Shown here: positions 34,992 to 42,925 of the stretch, piece after piece | Numbering within the stretch: the stretch's first letter is position 1 | Layout of the letters: every line of letters starts with the position of its first letter | Assembly (NCBI RefSeq): GCF_000702505.1 | Contig: NZ_JNIM01000001.1 | Span: forward strand, 186,001-250,000 | DNA length: 64,000 nt | Source: Thermogemmatispora carboxidivorans | GTDB taxonomy: Bacteria > Chloroflexota > Ktedonobacteria > Ktedonobacterales > Ktedonobacteraceae | Reading direction: 5' to 3' | Notes under the pieces: generated by a model | What the model was told of the DNA's origin: nothing | The model's database searches: none | The model's input: only the letters and a program-made list of their open reading frames with translations | Position numbers and translations under genes: made by a program

Positions 34992-35031
34992 GTCCGTGAA
35001 AGGCGAGCTGGCCAGCCAGGCTGCTAAGAGG

Positions 35032-35658
35032 TCATGGCAGGCGTTTGATGGCCATGATCAGCTCTGTCGTCGAATGGTGTGCCAGATATGGGATCAGGCG
35101 GACGCTGCCGCCGTAGTTCTGGACTACCTGGGCCTCCGGCAGGCGAGCGGGATCGGGCGTGTTGTCCCTGACCGAGGGCGAGACCGGGGAGGCGGCATAG
35201 TCGCCTCCTTTGACATAGATGGCCGGGCGGAGCAGGGCCACCAGATCGCAGGCCGTTGGCTCGCCGAAAATAGTCACATAGTCGACGCAGGCCAGAGCCG
35301 CCAAAATCTCGGCCCGCTCCTCCTGGGGTACGAGAGGCCGTCCTGGACCTTTGAGGACCCGCACACTCTCATCGCTATTGAGACCAACGATCAGAAAATC
35401 GCCCAGGGCACGGGCCTCCTGAAGATAGCGCACATGGCCCAGGTGCAGCAGGTCGAAACAGCCATTGGTGAAGACCGCCCGTTCACCGCTTTCCTGGCGT
35501 TGACGCACCAGGGGGGCCAGTTGCTCGCGCTCCATGATCTTGGCGCGCGTCGCCAGAGACGAGCCGAGGCGGCCCGCCGACGGAGCCGGTCCGGTGGGGC
35601 GAGCGCTGCCGCCCTGAGTTGTCTGCCTGGGTTCTCCTCCATTACTCATGCAGCGCAT
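35032..35658 (-). CDS. rfaE2: D-glycero-beta-D-manno-heptose 1-phosphate adenylyltransferase (RfaE2 type)
   Basis: The 208-residue nucleotidyltransferase carries the cytidylyltransferase-like motif TNGCFDLLHLGHVRYL, with the HxGH-type HLGH, and the closing signature YGGSVRLIPYLAHHSTTELI. These are hallmarks of the C-terminal half of HldE, which makes ADP-heptose. The first 40 residues are a low-complexity linker not found in the core enzyme. Two ATGs (35658 and 35649) and a third at 35535 could serve as start. The first two overlap the rfaE1 stop, favouring coupled translation. It forms a contiguous heptose module with rfaE1. Confidence 0.87.
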   Translation of the reverse strand: MRCMSNGGEPRQTTQGGSARPTGPAPSAGRLGSSLATRAKIMEREQLAPLVRQRQESGERAVFTNGCFDLLHLGHVRYLQEARALGDFLIVGLNSDESVRVLKGPGRPLVPQEERAEILAALACVDYVTIFGEPTACDLVALLRPAIYVKGGDYAASPVSPSVRDNTPDPARLPEAQVVQNYGGSVRLIPYLAHHSTTELIMAIKRLP

Positions 35659-36670
35659 CCATCAATTCTTCTGGCGTATTGCTGGCGCAGCCGAGGCGGC
35701 GTACTACCAGCGCAGCAGCTACATTCGAAAGGAAAGCCGCCTCGGCCATCGTAGCGCCGGCGGTCAGGGCCAGCGTGAAGGTCGCAGCCACCGTGTCGCC
35801 GGCCCCGTTGGTATCGACCACCTCGCTGCTATGGCGGTTCAGGCGATAGATCGGCAGGTGCAGCGGCTCCCTGCCGACCTCGAAGAGGCTCATCCCCTCG
35901 CTTCCGCGGGTAATCAGCACGCCGCGGGCCTGGCTGCCTTCCAGCAGGAGCCGCCCGGCCTCGTTCAGCTCCTCCTCGTCGTGGATTGTCATGCCCAGCG
36001 TCGCCTCGGCTTCCGGCTGATTGGGAGTCAAGGCGGTGACGCCCTGGAAGCGGAAGAGCGAGCCATGCGAGTCCACCACGATGATCTTGCCCAGCTCACG
36101 TGCCAGTGGCAAGCAGGCGGCAATGATATCGGGGCTGATCACGCCGTTCTCGTAATCGGCGACCATGACCGCATCCATCAAGGGGAGCATGCGCTGAATA
36201 TAGGCGATGATCTGGCTCTTGCAGGGTTCTGTGACCTCCGATGTGTCAACGCGATCGAGGCGTACAATGTGCTGACGTACGACCTGCGGGCTGCCGGCCA
36301 GAATACGTGTTTTGGTAGAAGTTGGGCGGCGCTGGTCGGTGAAGAGGCCCTCCTGGTGGATGCCCCAATCGCGAATGGCCTGACGCAGACGGGAGCCGGG
36401 GGCGTCATCACCGACCACGCCAGCCAGGAAGACCTCCGCGCCCAGGGCGCGCGCATTGACGGCCACATTGGTTGCGCCGCCTGGGATAGTGCGCTCCTCG
36501 CTTAGCTCAAGGATCAGGACGGGAGCCTCGCGAGCGATGCGCGTGGGGCGTCCGATCAAATACTCATCGGCGACCATATCGCCGATGACCAGCACGCGCT
36601 TGCCGGCGAAGGCTGAAATAAGAGCGCGCAGGCGTTCAAGCCTGCTGGTGCCAAGCTCTTCCTGCATCAT
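35642..36670 (-). CDS. rfaE1: D-glycero-beta-D-manno-heptose-7-phosphate kinase (RfaE1, PfkB family)
   Basis: The 342-residue ribokinase-family enzyme has VLVIGDMVADEYLIG and GGATNVAVNARALGA near the N-terminus, then ADYENGVIS, TPNQPEAEATLG and the anion-hole signature DTNGAGDTVAATFTLAL. Together they match the N-terminal half of HldE. Here kinase and adenylyltransferase are separate genes. The ATG at 36670 overlaps the stop of the upstream glycosyltransferase (ATGA), which fixes this start against an in-frame extension to 36751. The product would be heptose 1,7-bisphosphate for ADP- or GDP-heptose synthesis. Confidence 0.9.
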   Translation of the reverse strand: MMQEELGTSRLERLRALISAFAGKRVLVIGDMVADEYLIGRPTRIAREAPVLILELSEERTIPGGATNVAVNARALGAEVFLAGVVGDDAPGSRLRQAIRDWGIHQEGLFTDQRRPTSTKTRILAGSPQVVRQHIVRLDRVDTSEVTEPCKSQIIAYIQRMLPLMDAVMVADYENGVISPDIIAACLPLARELGKIIVVDSHGSLFRFQGVTALTPNQPEAEATLGMTIHDEEELNEAGRLLLEGSQARGVLITRGSEGMSLFEVGREPLHLPIYRLNRHSSEVVDTNGAGDTVAATFTLALTAGATMAEAAFLSNVAAALVVRRLGCASNTPEELMDALHE

Positions 36671-37476
36671 GCTTCTGAATGCCTTCCTCGTCCCTTGAAG
36701 ATTACCGCCAGTGCAAAGCGGGGCAGAGCCAGCATCCGGCGCCAGCGCCACGGCTCATGATAGAGGCGGTAGAGCCATTCCAGGCCCAGACGCTGCCAGG
36801 CACGAGGTGCCCGCTTCTTACGGCCCGAAAGGAAATCGAAGGCGCCACCAACTCCCATAGCCACGGCTACCGGCAGGCGTGGCAGGTTGCGCCAGATCCA
36901 CAGCTCCTGTGCTGGAGCGCCGTAGGCCACACAGAGCAGGTCGGCCTGAGCGGCTGCCAGACGTTGCAGGATCGCCTCCTCTTCGGAAGGGGAGGGCGAA
37001 CCGGCATAGGTGCCGGCGATCTGCAAGCCGGGGAAGCGCGCACAGAGGCGAGCGGCGGCGGCCTCGGCTACCCCGGGAGCGGCACCCAGTAAATAGAGAC
37101 GATAGCCGTGGGCGGCGCAGCGCTCCGCCAGGGCCGGAATCAGATCGGCGCCTGTAATGCGCTCGGAGGCGGGCTGACCCAAATAGCGCGTTGCCCAGAC
37201 CACGCCGATGCCGTCGGGTACGTTCAATGCTGCCTCGTTGATGGCCTGGCGAAAGGCCGGGTTGCGGCGAGCCTCCATCACGAACTCGGGATTGACCGTC
37301 GCGACCTGACGGCAGGGCAGACGGTTGCCACTGGCGCGCCGGCGGCGCATCTGCTCCTCGATAAAGGTGAGGGCTTCCTCCCGCGTAACGCAATCGATAC
37401 GCACGCCGAGCACAGAGACAGAACGAGGGCTTCCCCGGCCCTGGCTGGGCATGCTCTCCACTTGCTCTACTGACAT
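36667..37476 (-). CDS. WecG/TagA/CpsF-family glycosyltransferase
   Basis: The 269-residue GT26 enzyme contains VATVNPEFVMEARRNPAFR, the catalytic region LNVPDGIGVVWA, and AMGVGGAFDFLSGRKKRAPRAWQRLGLEWLYRL, which is the conserved C-terminal block. Enzymes of this family add N-acetylmannosamine or a related sugar to lipid-linked intermediates of teichoic acids, capsules or enterobacterial common antigen. The 3' end overlaps rfaE1 by four bases. With rfaE1, rfaE2 and a MurJ-like flippase it suggests a lipid-linked surface glycan that may contain heptose. Confidence 0.9.
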   Translation of the reverse strand: MSVEQVESMPSQGRGSPRSVSVLGVRIDCVTREEALTFIEEQMRRRRASGNRLPCRQVATVNPEFVMEARRNPAFRQAINEAALNVPDGIGVVWATRYLGQPASERITGADLIPALAERCAAHGYRLYLLGAAPGVAEAAAARLCARFPGLQIAGTYAGSPSPSEEEAILQRLAAAQADLLCVAYGAPAQELWIWRNLPRLPVAVAMGVGGAFDFLSGRKKRAPRAWQRLGLEWLYRLYHEPWRWRRMLALPRFALAVIFKGRGRHSEA

Positions 37477-37532
37477 AGTGCCTGTTATAAGTACTCAGCC
37501 TGGTCAGGCGAGCCTGGCAGGGGGCATCACCA

Positions 37533-37823
37533 TTACCAGCTCATAATCTCGGTCCTGGCGTCGGTCACGATCACATCGGGGCGTGTCTCTTCAATGAAGC
37601 GCCAGACATGATTAAGGACCTCTTCGGCGTGCTGGCTGCTGGTGCTCACGTAAGATAGCCCCAGGTAAGCGATCTGCCAGCGGTCATGCCCATCCACCTC
37701 GGCAATCGCTACCTCGAACTGGTTGCGCACGCGCGCCATAATCGATTTCAGAACCTGCCGTTTGGCTTTCAACGAATGGCACGACGGCAGATGCAATGTG
37801 ATTTGACAGACTCCCACGACCAT
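37533..37823 (-). CDS. DUF503/YlxP-like protein
   Basis: The 96-residue protein matches the DUF503 family: VGVCQITLHLPSCHSLKAKRQVLKSIMARVRNQF and AEVDGHDRWQIAYLGLSYVS, ending in a helix. Family members (YlxP in Bacillus) lie near rbfA or infB and may assist ribosome or RNA functions, but here the context is different. The ATG at 37823 matches the family start. A frame extending to 37994 adds residues with no family match. A promoter element ends six bases before this ATG, so the transcript may be leaderless. Confidence 0.88.
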   Translation of the reverse strand: MVVGVCQITLHLPSCHSLKAKRQVLKSIMARVRNQFEVAIAEVDGHDRWQIAYLGLSYVSTSSQHAEEVLNHVWRFIEETRPDVIVTDARTEIMSW

Positions 37824-37829
37824 GAGGCT

Positions 37830-37838
37830 AGTATAGCA
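37830..37838 (-). promoter_or_regulatory. Extended -10 promoter placing the start at or next to the DUF503 ATG
   Basis: The minus strand reads TGC then TATACT. The -10 ends six bases before the ATG at 37823, so transcription would start at about the first base of the start codon. No -35 match was found. Confidence 0.5.
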
Positions 37839-38187
37839 CAGTTGGTTAGCTCTCGTGACCTGCTCGTCTTCACTACACGTACTTCCTGGTCCCGAGCCTG
37901 CCTGACCAGCTCCCCGGAGAGCTTCCTGTCGGTGGCCAGCCTCCTCACTGCTGGCCTGCCTGGGTGGCTCAGCGCCCCGCCCCAGCTTACTCACTCCCCT
38001 GCTCGCTTACTCGCTCGTGTAAGGCGCAGATGTAGCTGCAGGCCATCCCTGGGGTCATCCATTGCTATGGCAGGCCCCATGAACTGGTAAAGCTGTGCGG
38101 CAGGCAGGGCCCAGGTGCTGGTTCCACTCCGCCGGTTGCCAGTCGCTGAGGGACTTGCTGGCAATTGGTAGGCAGGATGGGACACTC
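37839..38187. other. Divergent intergenic stretch without a gene
   Basis: Between the DUF503 and upp promoters there is no convincing coding frame. Nothing structured stood out beyond a few short CAGG repeats. Confidence 0.4.
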
Positions 38188-38216
38188 TCGACGCCCTCAA
38201 TTATGTCTGATAGAAT
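38188..38216 (+). promoter_or_regulatory. Promoter of upp
   Basis: TCGACG (38188-38193) and TAGAAT (38211-38216) are 17 bases apart, and TGA directly before the -10 gives an extended -10. The leader would be about 55 bases. Confidence 0.55.
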
Positions 38217-38276
38217 TCATGAAGGCAACCATACAGGCCACTTTTCTTCCGCCACGAGCATGAAGGAGAAGGTAAG

Positions 38277-38990
38277 ATGACAGAAGTTGGTACGCGGAGC
38301 GAAGAACAGCCCGTGCTCCCAATGCAGGGAGTGCCGCAGCCTCGTCGAGAAGAGGCCCTCAATCTACCGCGTGTGCATATATCTCGTCACCCTGTAGTGG
38401 CGCATAAGATGACCGCCCTGCGCGACAAGCGCACGCCGCCCACCGAATTCTATCGCCTGGTGAAGGAGATCGGGGCCTTGCTGGCATACGAGGCCACAGC
38501 CAATCTCTCGCTGGAGCCGGTCGAGGTTGAGACGCCGCTTCAGAAAACCATCGGTCAACGTTTGGCCGGCGGCATTGGCATTACACCGATTCTCCGCGCT
38601 GGTCTGGGACTGGCGGAGGGGTTCCGTGAGGTCATCCCCGATGCACAGGTCTGGCATCTGGGTTTGCGGCGCGACGAGCGGACACTCCAGGCCCAGGAGT
38701 ACTATAATCGGCTGCCCAGTACGGTCAATCTGCAGGTCTGCTACGCCGTCGATCCGATGCTGGCCACCGGAGGCTCAGCGATCGATGCCATTTCGATCCT
38801 CAAGCAGCGTCATATTCCACGCATCTGCTATGTGGGCATCATCGCCGCGCCCTATGGATTGCGGCGCCTCTCACAGGCTCATCCAGATATTGACATCTAT
38901 ATTGCTGCTCTTGATGAGAGCCTGAACGATTACGGCTTTATCCTGCCGGGCCTGGGCGATGCCGGCGACCGGCAGTTTGGAACCTTCTGA
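38277..38990 (+). CDS. upp: Uracil phosphoribosyltransferase
   Basis: The 237-residue pyrimidine-salvage enzyme makes UMP from uracil and PRPP. The core starts at VHISRHPVVAHKMTALRDKRT, which is typical of UPRT. PRPP binding is shown by YAVDPMLATGGSAIDAI and uracil binding by the C-terminal YGFILPGLGDAGDRQFGT. The N-terminal 30 residues are an extra polar extension compared with the usual 208-210 residue enzyme. The ATG has AAGGAG upstream. A small two-helix membrane protein follows 20 bases later and is probably co-transcribed. Confidence 0.97.
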   Translation: MTEVGTRSEEQPVLPMQGVPQPRREEALNLPRVHISRHPVVAHKMTALRDKRTPPTEFYRLVKEIGALLAYEATANLSLEPVEVETPLQKTIGQRLAGGIGITPILRAGLGLAEGFREVIPDAQVWHLGLRRDERTLQAQEYYNRLPSTVNLQVCYAVDPMLATGGSAIDAISILKQRHIPRICYVGIIAAPYGLRRLSQAHPDIDIYIAALDESLNDYGFILPGLGDAGDRQFGTF

Positions 38991-39010
38991 GGAGGACGGC
39001 GAGGGGCGCG

Positions 39011-39475
39011 ATGTCGGATGTGAACTATGACCCGGAACAGCTCCACTCAGAAGCCGCTCGGGAGCCAGACGGGCAGAACCAGACAGCCGGGGAGGCTGCT
39101 GTCTCCGAAGCGGCTTCCCAGGCTGGTGTCGAGGAGGCTGAGGGCGAACAGTCTGCGCCGGGGGGGGCGGCCACAGAGGAATGGGAGACAAATGGTGGTC
39201 CGCTGGGCTGCTGTCTGGGCGTCACTGTTGGCCTCCTGCTGAGCCTCTCTCTGCCTGTGGCCGCGCGCCTCATTGGCTCACCGCTCACCGATCTCCTCAA
39301 CGGTGCGCTCCTGCGAGCGACGATGGCTCTGGTCGCTCTGGTGGCCGCCATCATCTGCGGCTACTTTGGCTGGAAAATCGGACGCCGCCTCTATCGTGAG
39401 TATGAGCTGAGTCCCCGCCAGCGTCGCCGCCTGGAGGAGCTGGAGCGCAGATATGCACAGCGCCAACGGAGATAG
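39011..39475 (+). CDS. Small membrane protein with two helices (unknown function)
   Basis: The 154-residue protein has an acidic, disordered N-terminal half (about 1-62, Glu/Ala/Ser-rich), then two transmembrane helices (about 64-85 and 95-120) and a basic cytoplasmic tail rich in Arg and Glu (YELSPRQRRRLEELERRYAQRQRR) that may form a coiled coil. No family is recognised. It follows upp by 20 bases and has a GAGGGG ribosome-binding site. The function is unknown. Confidence 0.65.
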   Translation: MSDVNYDPEQLHSEAAREPDGQNQTAGEAAVSEAASQAGVEEAEGEQSAPGGAATEEWETNGGPLGCCLGVTVGLLLSLSLPVAARLIGSPLTDLLNGALLRATMALVALVAAIICGYFGWKIGRRLYREYELSPRQRRRLEELERRYAQRQRR

Positions 39476-39708
39476 CTCTGAGCGGCGAACAAGGGAAGAG
39501 GGAAGGAAGGCCCATGCGGGCCTGGTCCATTGATCAGCCCCACAGAAGAGAGGATGGAGATCGTCATAAGAAGATAGGAGTGACCTTTGATTTTTTGCTT
39601 TTTGGTATCTTGCTACGTCATATAGAGAGAGGATCAGCGTACGACAGACAGAGATAGGTAGTAAGTATGTGTAAGCGATTCTACATCACTTGAGGGAGAG
39701 CTTCCCCT

Positions 39709-40530
39709 ATGCGGATCGTTATCTTTTGTGATATGGAAGGGGTGGCCTGCATTGAGCACTGGGAGCAGGTCACAGCAGGTCATTCGCTGTATGAGGAGGC
39801 GCGCAGGCTCTACACAGACGAGATGAATGCGGCAGTGCGCGGGGCCCGTGCTGCTGGTGCCACAGAAATCACAGTGGTGGACTGTCACGGGGCTGGAGGC
39901 GCGTATAACTTCAAAAGCTTTCTTCCGGAGCGTCTGGAGTCTGGCGCACAATATGTGCTGGGCCATCCCTGGGCGCGCTACATCGAAGCCTTCGAGCGCG
40001 GCTGTGACGCCATTCTCTTTGTCGGGGCCCATGCGATGGCTGGCACGCCTGATGGTGTGCTCTGCCACACCGTTTCTTCCGAGGCCTGGTACAATGCCTG
40101 GATCAACGAGACGCGCGTTGGTGAGAGCGGCATTCTCTCTGCCATCGCTGGCTGCTGGGATGTGCCCGCCGTTTTTGTCTCCGGCGACGCCGCTACCTGC
40201 CGTGAGGTGAAAGCCCTGCTCGGTCCCCAGGTGGTTACTGCCGAGGTCAAGCGTGGACTGAGCTGCTTCTCAGCGGTCCATATGGCGCCACGTGATGCCT
40301 GCTCGCTGATCGAGATGGGGGTGGCACGGGCACTGAGCACGCGCAACTGGCCCAAACCCTATAAGCCGACCACCAGCCCGGTCACCTTCAGGGTCGAGCT
40401 GGCCGGGCCTGAACGGGTAAGTGACTTCAAGGGTCGTCAGGGCGTGGAGATTGTCGAACCGCGAACGGTGATCTCAACAGCCGCAACCTTCTGGCAGGCC
40501 TGGGACCAGTTTTGGTATCGCCATGCGTAA
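39709..40530 (+). CDS. D-aminopeptidase, DppA (M55) family
   Basis: The 273-residue zinc peptidase has the M55 metal-site motifs in order: CDMEGVA near the N-terminus, DCHGAGG near residue 60, GHPWARYIEAF and VGAHAMAGTPDG near residue 105. The family acts on D-amino-acid-containing peptides such as those from peptidoglycan. DppA forms a decameric ring. The start has GAGGGAG upstream. No dipeptide transporter lies next to it, unlike the Bacillus dpp operon. Confidence 0.9.
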   Translation: MRIVIFCDMEGVACIEHWEQVTAGHSLYEEARRLYTDEMNAAVRGARAAGATEITVVDCHGAGGAYNFKSFLPERLESGAQYVLGHPWARYIEAFERGCDAILFVGAHAMAGTPDGVLCHTVSSEAWYNAWINETRVGESGILSAIAGCWDVPAVFVSGDAATCREVKALLGPQVVTAEVKRGLSCFSAVHMAPRDACSLIEMGVARALSTRNWPKPYKPTTSPVTFRVELAGPERVSDFKGRQGVEIVEPRTVISTAATFWQAWDQFWYRHA

Positions 40531-40795
40531 CTGAGCCGAGGTGCGCTCTGATGCTGCTCAAGGCGGTCCCTGAGACCCCCGGGGTCAGCCTGGCTGACGC
40601 AGGTCCTGCCACACGTAGCTTCGCTCTATTCTCTGGCCACGCTGCTCTCTCTGACTTCTGAGCCGGCAAGGGATGCACAGAGCGCAACAACGGATTTGCA
40701 GAGCGCGTGGCCTCCACTCTTCACTTCTCCTGTTGCCGGGGCAACCGCCGAAGTGCCCGGCTCACCTCGGCTCACCTTGCCTCGCCTCGCCTGCT
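40531..40795. other. Convergent gap, no gene
   Basis: The 265-base gap separates the convergent DppA and MCP-like genes. Apart from a short CTGAGACCCC/GGGGTCAG pairing near 40570-40590 and CTCACCTCGG-like repeats near 40755-40800, nothing recognisable is present. Confidence 0.35.
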
Positions 40796-42514
40796 TCACA
40801 GCTCCTCTTGCACCTTGAACGGGGCCAGGCGCCGACGCAAGCCCTCGGTTAAACCGACCATCGCGTCAACGGCCTGCTTGCTGTGCTGCAAGTGCTCGTT
40901 GAGTTCCGTGCTCATGCGAGACATCTCTCCCACCGAAGCCACGGCCAGCTGTGAGCTTTTACTCTGGCGTTCCGTATCGACGTGGATCACGTCGGCCAGA
41001 TCGGCGATCTGCTCAGCCACCGTCAGAATGGCATCCAGCTCGATGCCGGTCTGCGTGACCAGGTCGGTCTGAGTGATCACCTGCTGGGTGTTGCGTTCCA
41101 CGCTCTGGGAAATGGCCGTTGTCTCGTGCTGCACTGTGCGGATATGGGTAGCGACCTTGCGCGCCGCTTCGGCGCTGCGCACTGCCAGCGTGCGAATCTC
41201 CTGAGCGATCACCGCGAAGCCCTGGCCATACTCACTGGCGCGCACGGCTTCAATGGCCGCGTTGAGGGCCAGCAGATTCATGCTAGCCGTCAGGTCAGTG
41301 ATGGCCGTCACTGTCTCGTTAATCTCCTGGCCACTCTCGCTCAGGCGCTTCATGAGGCGTGCCGACTGCATGGTTGCCTCGCGTACCTGACGGATGCCCT
41401 CCACGGCGCGGTCCACCGTCTCCTGTCCCTTAGCCGTCACATCCAGAGCCTCCGAGGTCATCTGTGTCAGCCTGGCGGCGTGTTCGCCCAGTTGGCGGAT
41501 CAGCGTTGTCAGCTGATCGACCTCGTGGGAGAGGTGGTAGACCTGGCGCTCCTGTTGATCGGCGTCGCGCACCAGCAGCTCGGCGCTTCGCTGCAGTCTG
41601 TGAGCGTAGTCATCGAGCGTGCGTGTGCTTTTCTGGAGATCGAAAACAATGGCGTGGAGCTGTTCAACCAAGGTATTGAGCACCGCCGCCACCGGCTCTA
41701 GAGAGGCGTGGCGGGCTTGCAGGCGAACCCGCAGATCGCCGCGGCTCAGCGGCTCCAGGTCTGCCCGCAAGGCGGCAATCGCCTCTTGTAAGGCCCGGTG
41801 CTCGGCCTCTTGCTGAGCAAAAACCTGGGCGTTATCGATGGCGATCGCTGCCTGATTGGCGAAGAGTTCCAGGATCTCAATGCGCTCCAGCGTCGGGATC
41901 TGGCCATCCTCCGGCTCGTCGAGCGAGATAAAGCCGACGAGCTGTTTCTTGCGTGGACTGTAGAGCGGCACGATCAGCATGTCGAGCGGATGCCAGCCGC
42001 CGGGCCGGTAGTCGCTGAGGGGCATATTGCCGACCAGGGTGACATCAGCAAACTCATGGATATGCTCATGTGAAATAAAATAGCTCTGGCTGATGCGAAA
42101 CTCTGGGCGCATCTGGCGCAGCATCTGCTCCACCCGCATTGGGTGCTCGATGAGGCGGCGCTGATCATCGGCGGAAATGCCTGCGAAGGCCACTGCTTTC
42201 AAGTACTCGCTGTTCTCTTGCAGCAGCTTAATTACCGCGCTGCGGAAGCCGGTGCAGGCAGTGATCGAAGCAGCAATCTGCTGGAGCACCTCCTCCAGAC
42301 CCAGCTCAGCGCGCAGCATATTGCCCAGGCGGATCAGCTCCTTGACCTGGCGTGTGTAGAGGGCCTGCTCCTGGGTGGTAGTAGGATTGGCCGTAGCGGT
42401 CGCGCTGGCTCCGCCAGCGGCGGGCCCTGCGGCGGGTCCGGGTCCGGCGGACTGAGGCCGTGAGGCGAAGCGCTCGCGCTCCGCCGAGGTATTGAGCGGG
42501 GGGAAGGTAGTCAT
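40796..42514 (-). CDS. Soluble methyl-accepting chemotaxis-like protein with GAF domain
   Basis: The 572-residue protein starts with about 70 disordered residues, then a GAF domain (about residues 75-240; LGNMLRAELGLEEVLQQIA, PLYSPRKKQLVGFISLDEP and ANQAAIAIDNAQVFAQ). A HAMP-like coiled-coil region and a complete MCP signalling hairpin follow. The hairpin tip reads NLLALNAAIEAVRA with the downstream FAVIAQEIRTLAVRSAEAA. No transmembrane segment is present, so it should be cytoplasmic. No CheA/CheW gene is nearby, and the role may be non-motility signalling. The start is uncertain. ATG 42514 has GGAG upstream. ATG 42640 would add 42 residues. The frame extends to 42814, but that would cross the promoter. 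Confidence 0.85.
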   Translation of the reverse strand: MTTFPPLNTSAERERFASRPQSAGPGPAAGPAAGGASATATANPTTTQEQALYTRQVKELIRLGNMLRAELGLEEVLQQIAASITACTGFRSAVIKLLQENSEYLKAVAFAGISADDQRRLIEHPMRVEQMLRQMRPEFRISQSYFISHEHIHEFADVTLVGNMPLSDYRPGGWHPLDMLIVPLYSPRKKQLVGFISLDEPEDGQIPTLERIEILELFANQAAIAIDNAQVFAQQEAEHRALQEAIAALRADLEPLSRGDLRVRLQARHASLEPVAAVLNTLVEQLHAIVFDLQKSTRTLDDYAHRLQRSAELLVRDADQQERQVYHLSHEVDQLTTLIRQLGEHAARLTQMTSEALDVTAKGQETVDRAVEGIRQVREATMQSARLMKRLSESGQEINETVTAITDLTASMNLLALNAAIEAVRASEYGQGFAVIAQEIRTLAVRSAEAARKVATHIRTVQHETTAISQSVERNTQQVITQTDLVTQTGIELDAILTVAEQIADLADVIHVDTERQSKSSQLAVASVGEMSRMSTELNEHLQHSKQAVDAMVGLTEGLRRRLAPFKVQEEL

Positions 42515-42784
42515 AGCAGCCCTACTCCGTGCAAGGTTAGTCTTGTGATGGACGCTCCGTTCCTGGCGTGTCGGCTCATTGCCGCTGCGCAGGCGTACAC
42601 GCAGGGGAATAAACCAGTTCTGCTGTTTTCTCTCTGCCATGCCAGCATCGTATTCCTTTCCAGTGTGGCCCGCGCGGTCTGGCCTGGCGGCAAAAAGCGG
42701 GGCAGCCGGTCTTGCCTCCTGTGCTTCCGGTGGGCGAAAAGGACTCCTATGCCGCGCTAAAAAGTCGCCTCCAGTCTTAGGGTG

Positions 42785-42814
42785 AGGATAGCATATTCTC
42801 ATGCAAGAGTACAA
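42785..42814 (-). promoter_or_regulatory. Promoter upstream of the MCP-like gene
   Basis: On the minus strand TTGTAC and TATCCT lie 18 bases apart, with TGC before the -10. The match is moderate. Transcription would start near 42778, excluding a start codon upstream of that. Confidence 0.4.
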
Positions 42815-42925
42815 GGTGGTGGGAAGATGGTTTGAAGATAGTCTTATCTTGAGGAAGCCAGGCGCGCCAGTGGTCCGCAGGAGCCGTCTGAGGGAGAGCG
42901 GCGCCTGCTCTGCCCCCTCCTCGCC

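Noticed and set aside
36667..37476. A Wzx/Wzy-dependent polysaccharide cluster
   Set aside because: Only one glycosyltransferase and a MurJ-like flippase are present, and there is no polymerase, initiating transferase or other glycosyltransferase nearby. MurJ is more likely the peptidoglycan flippase.
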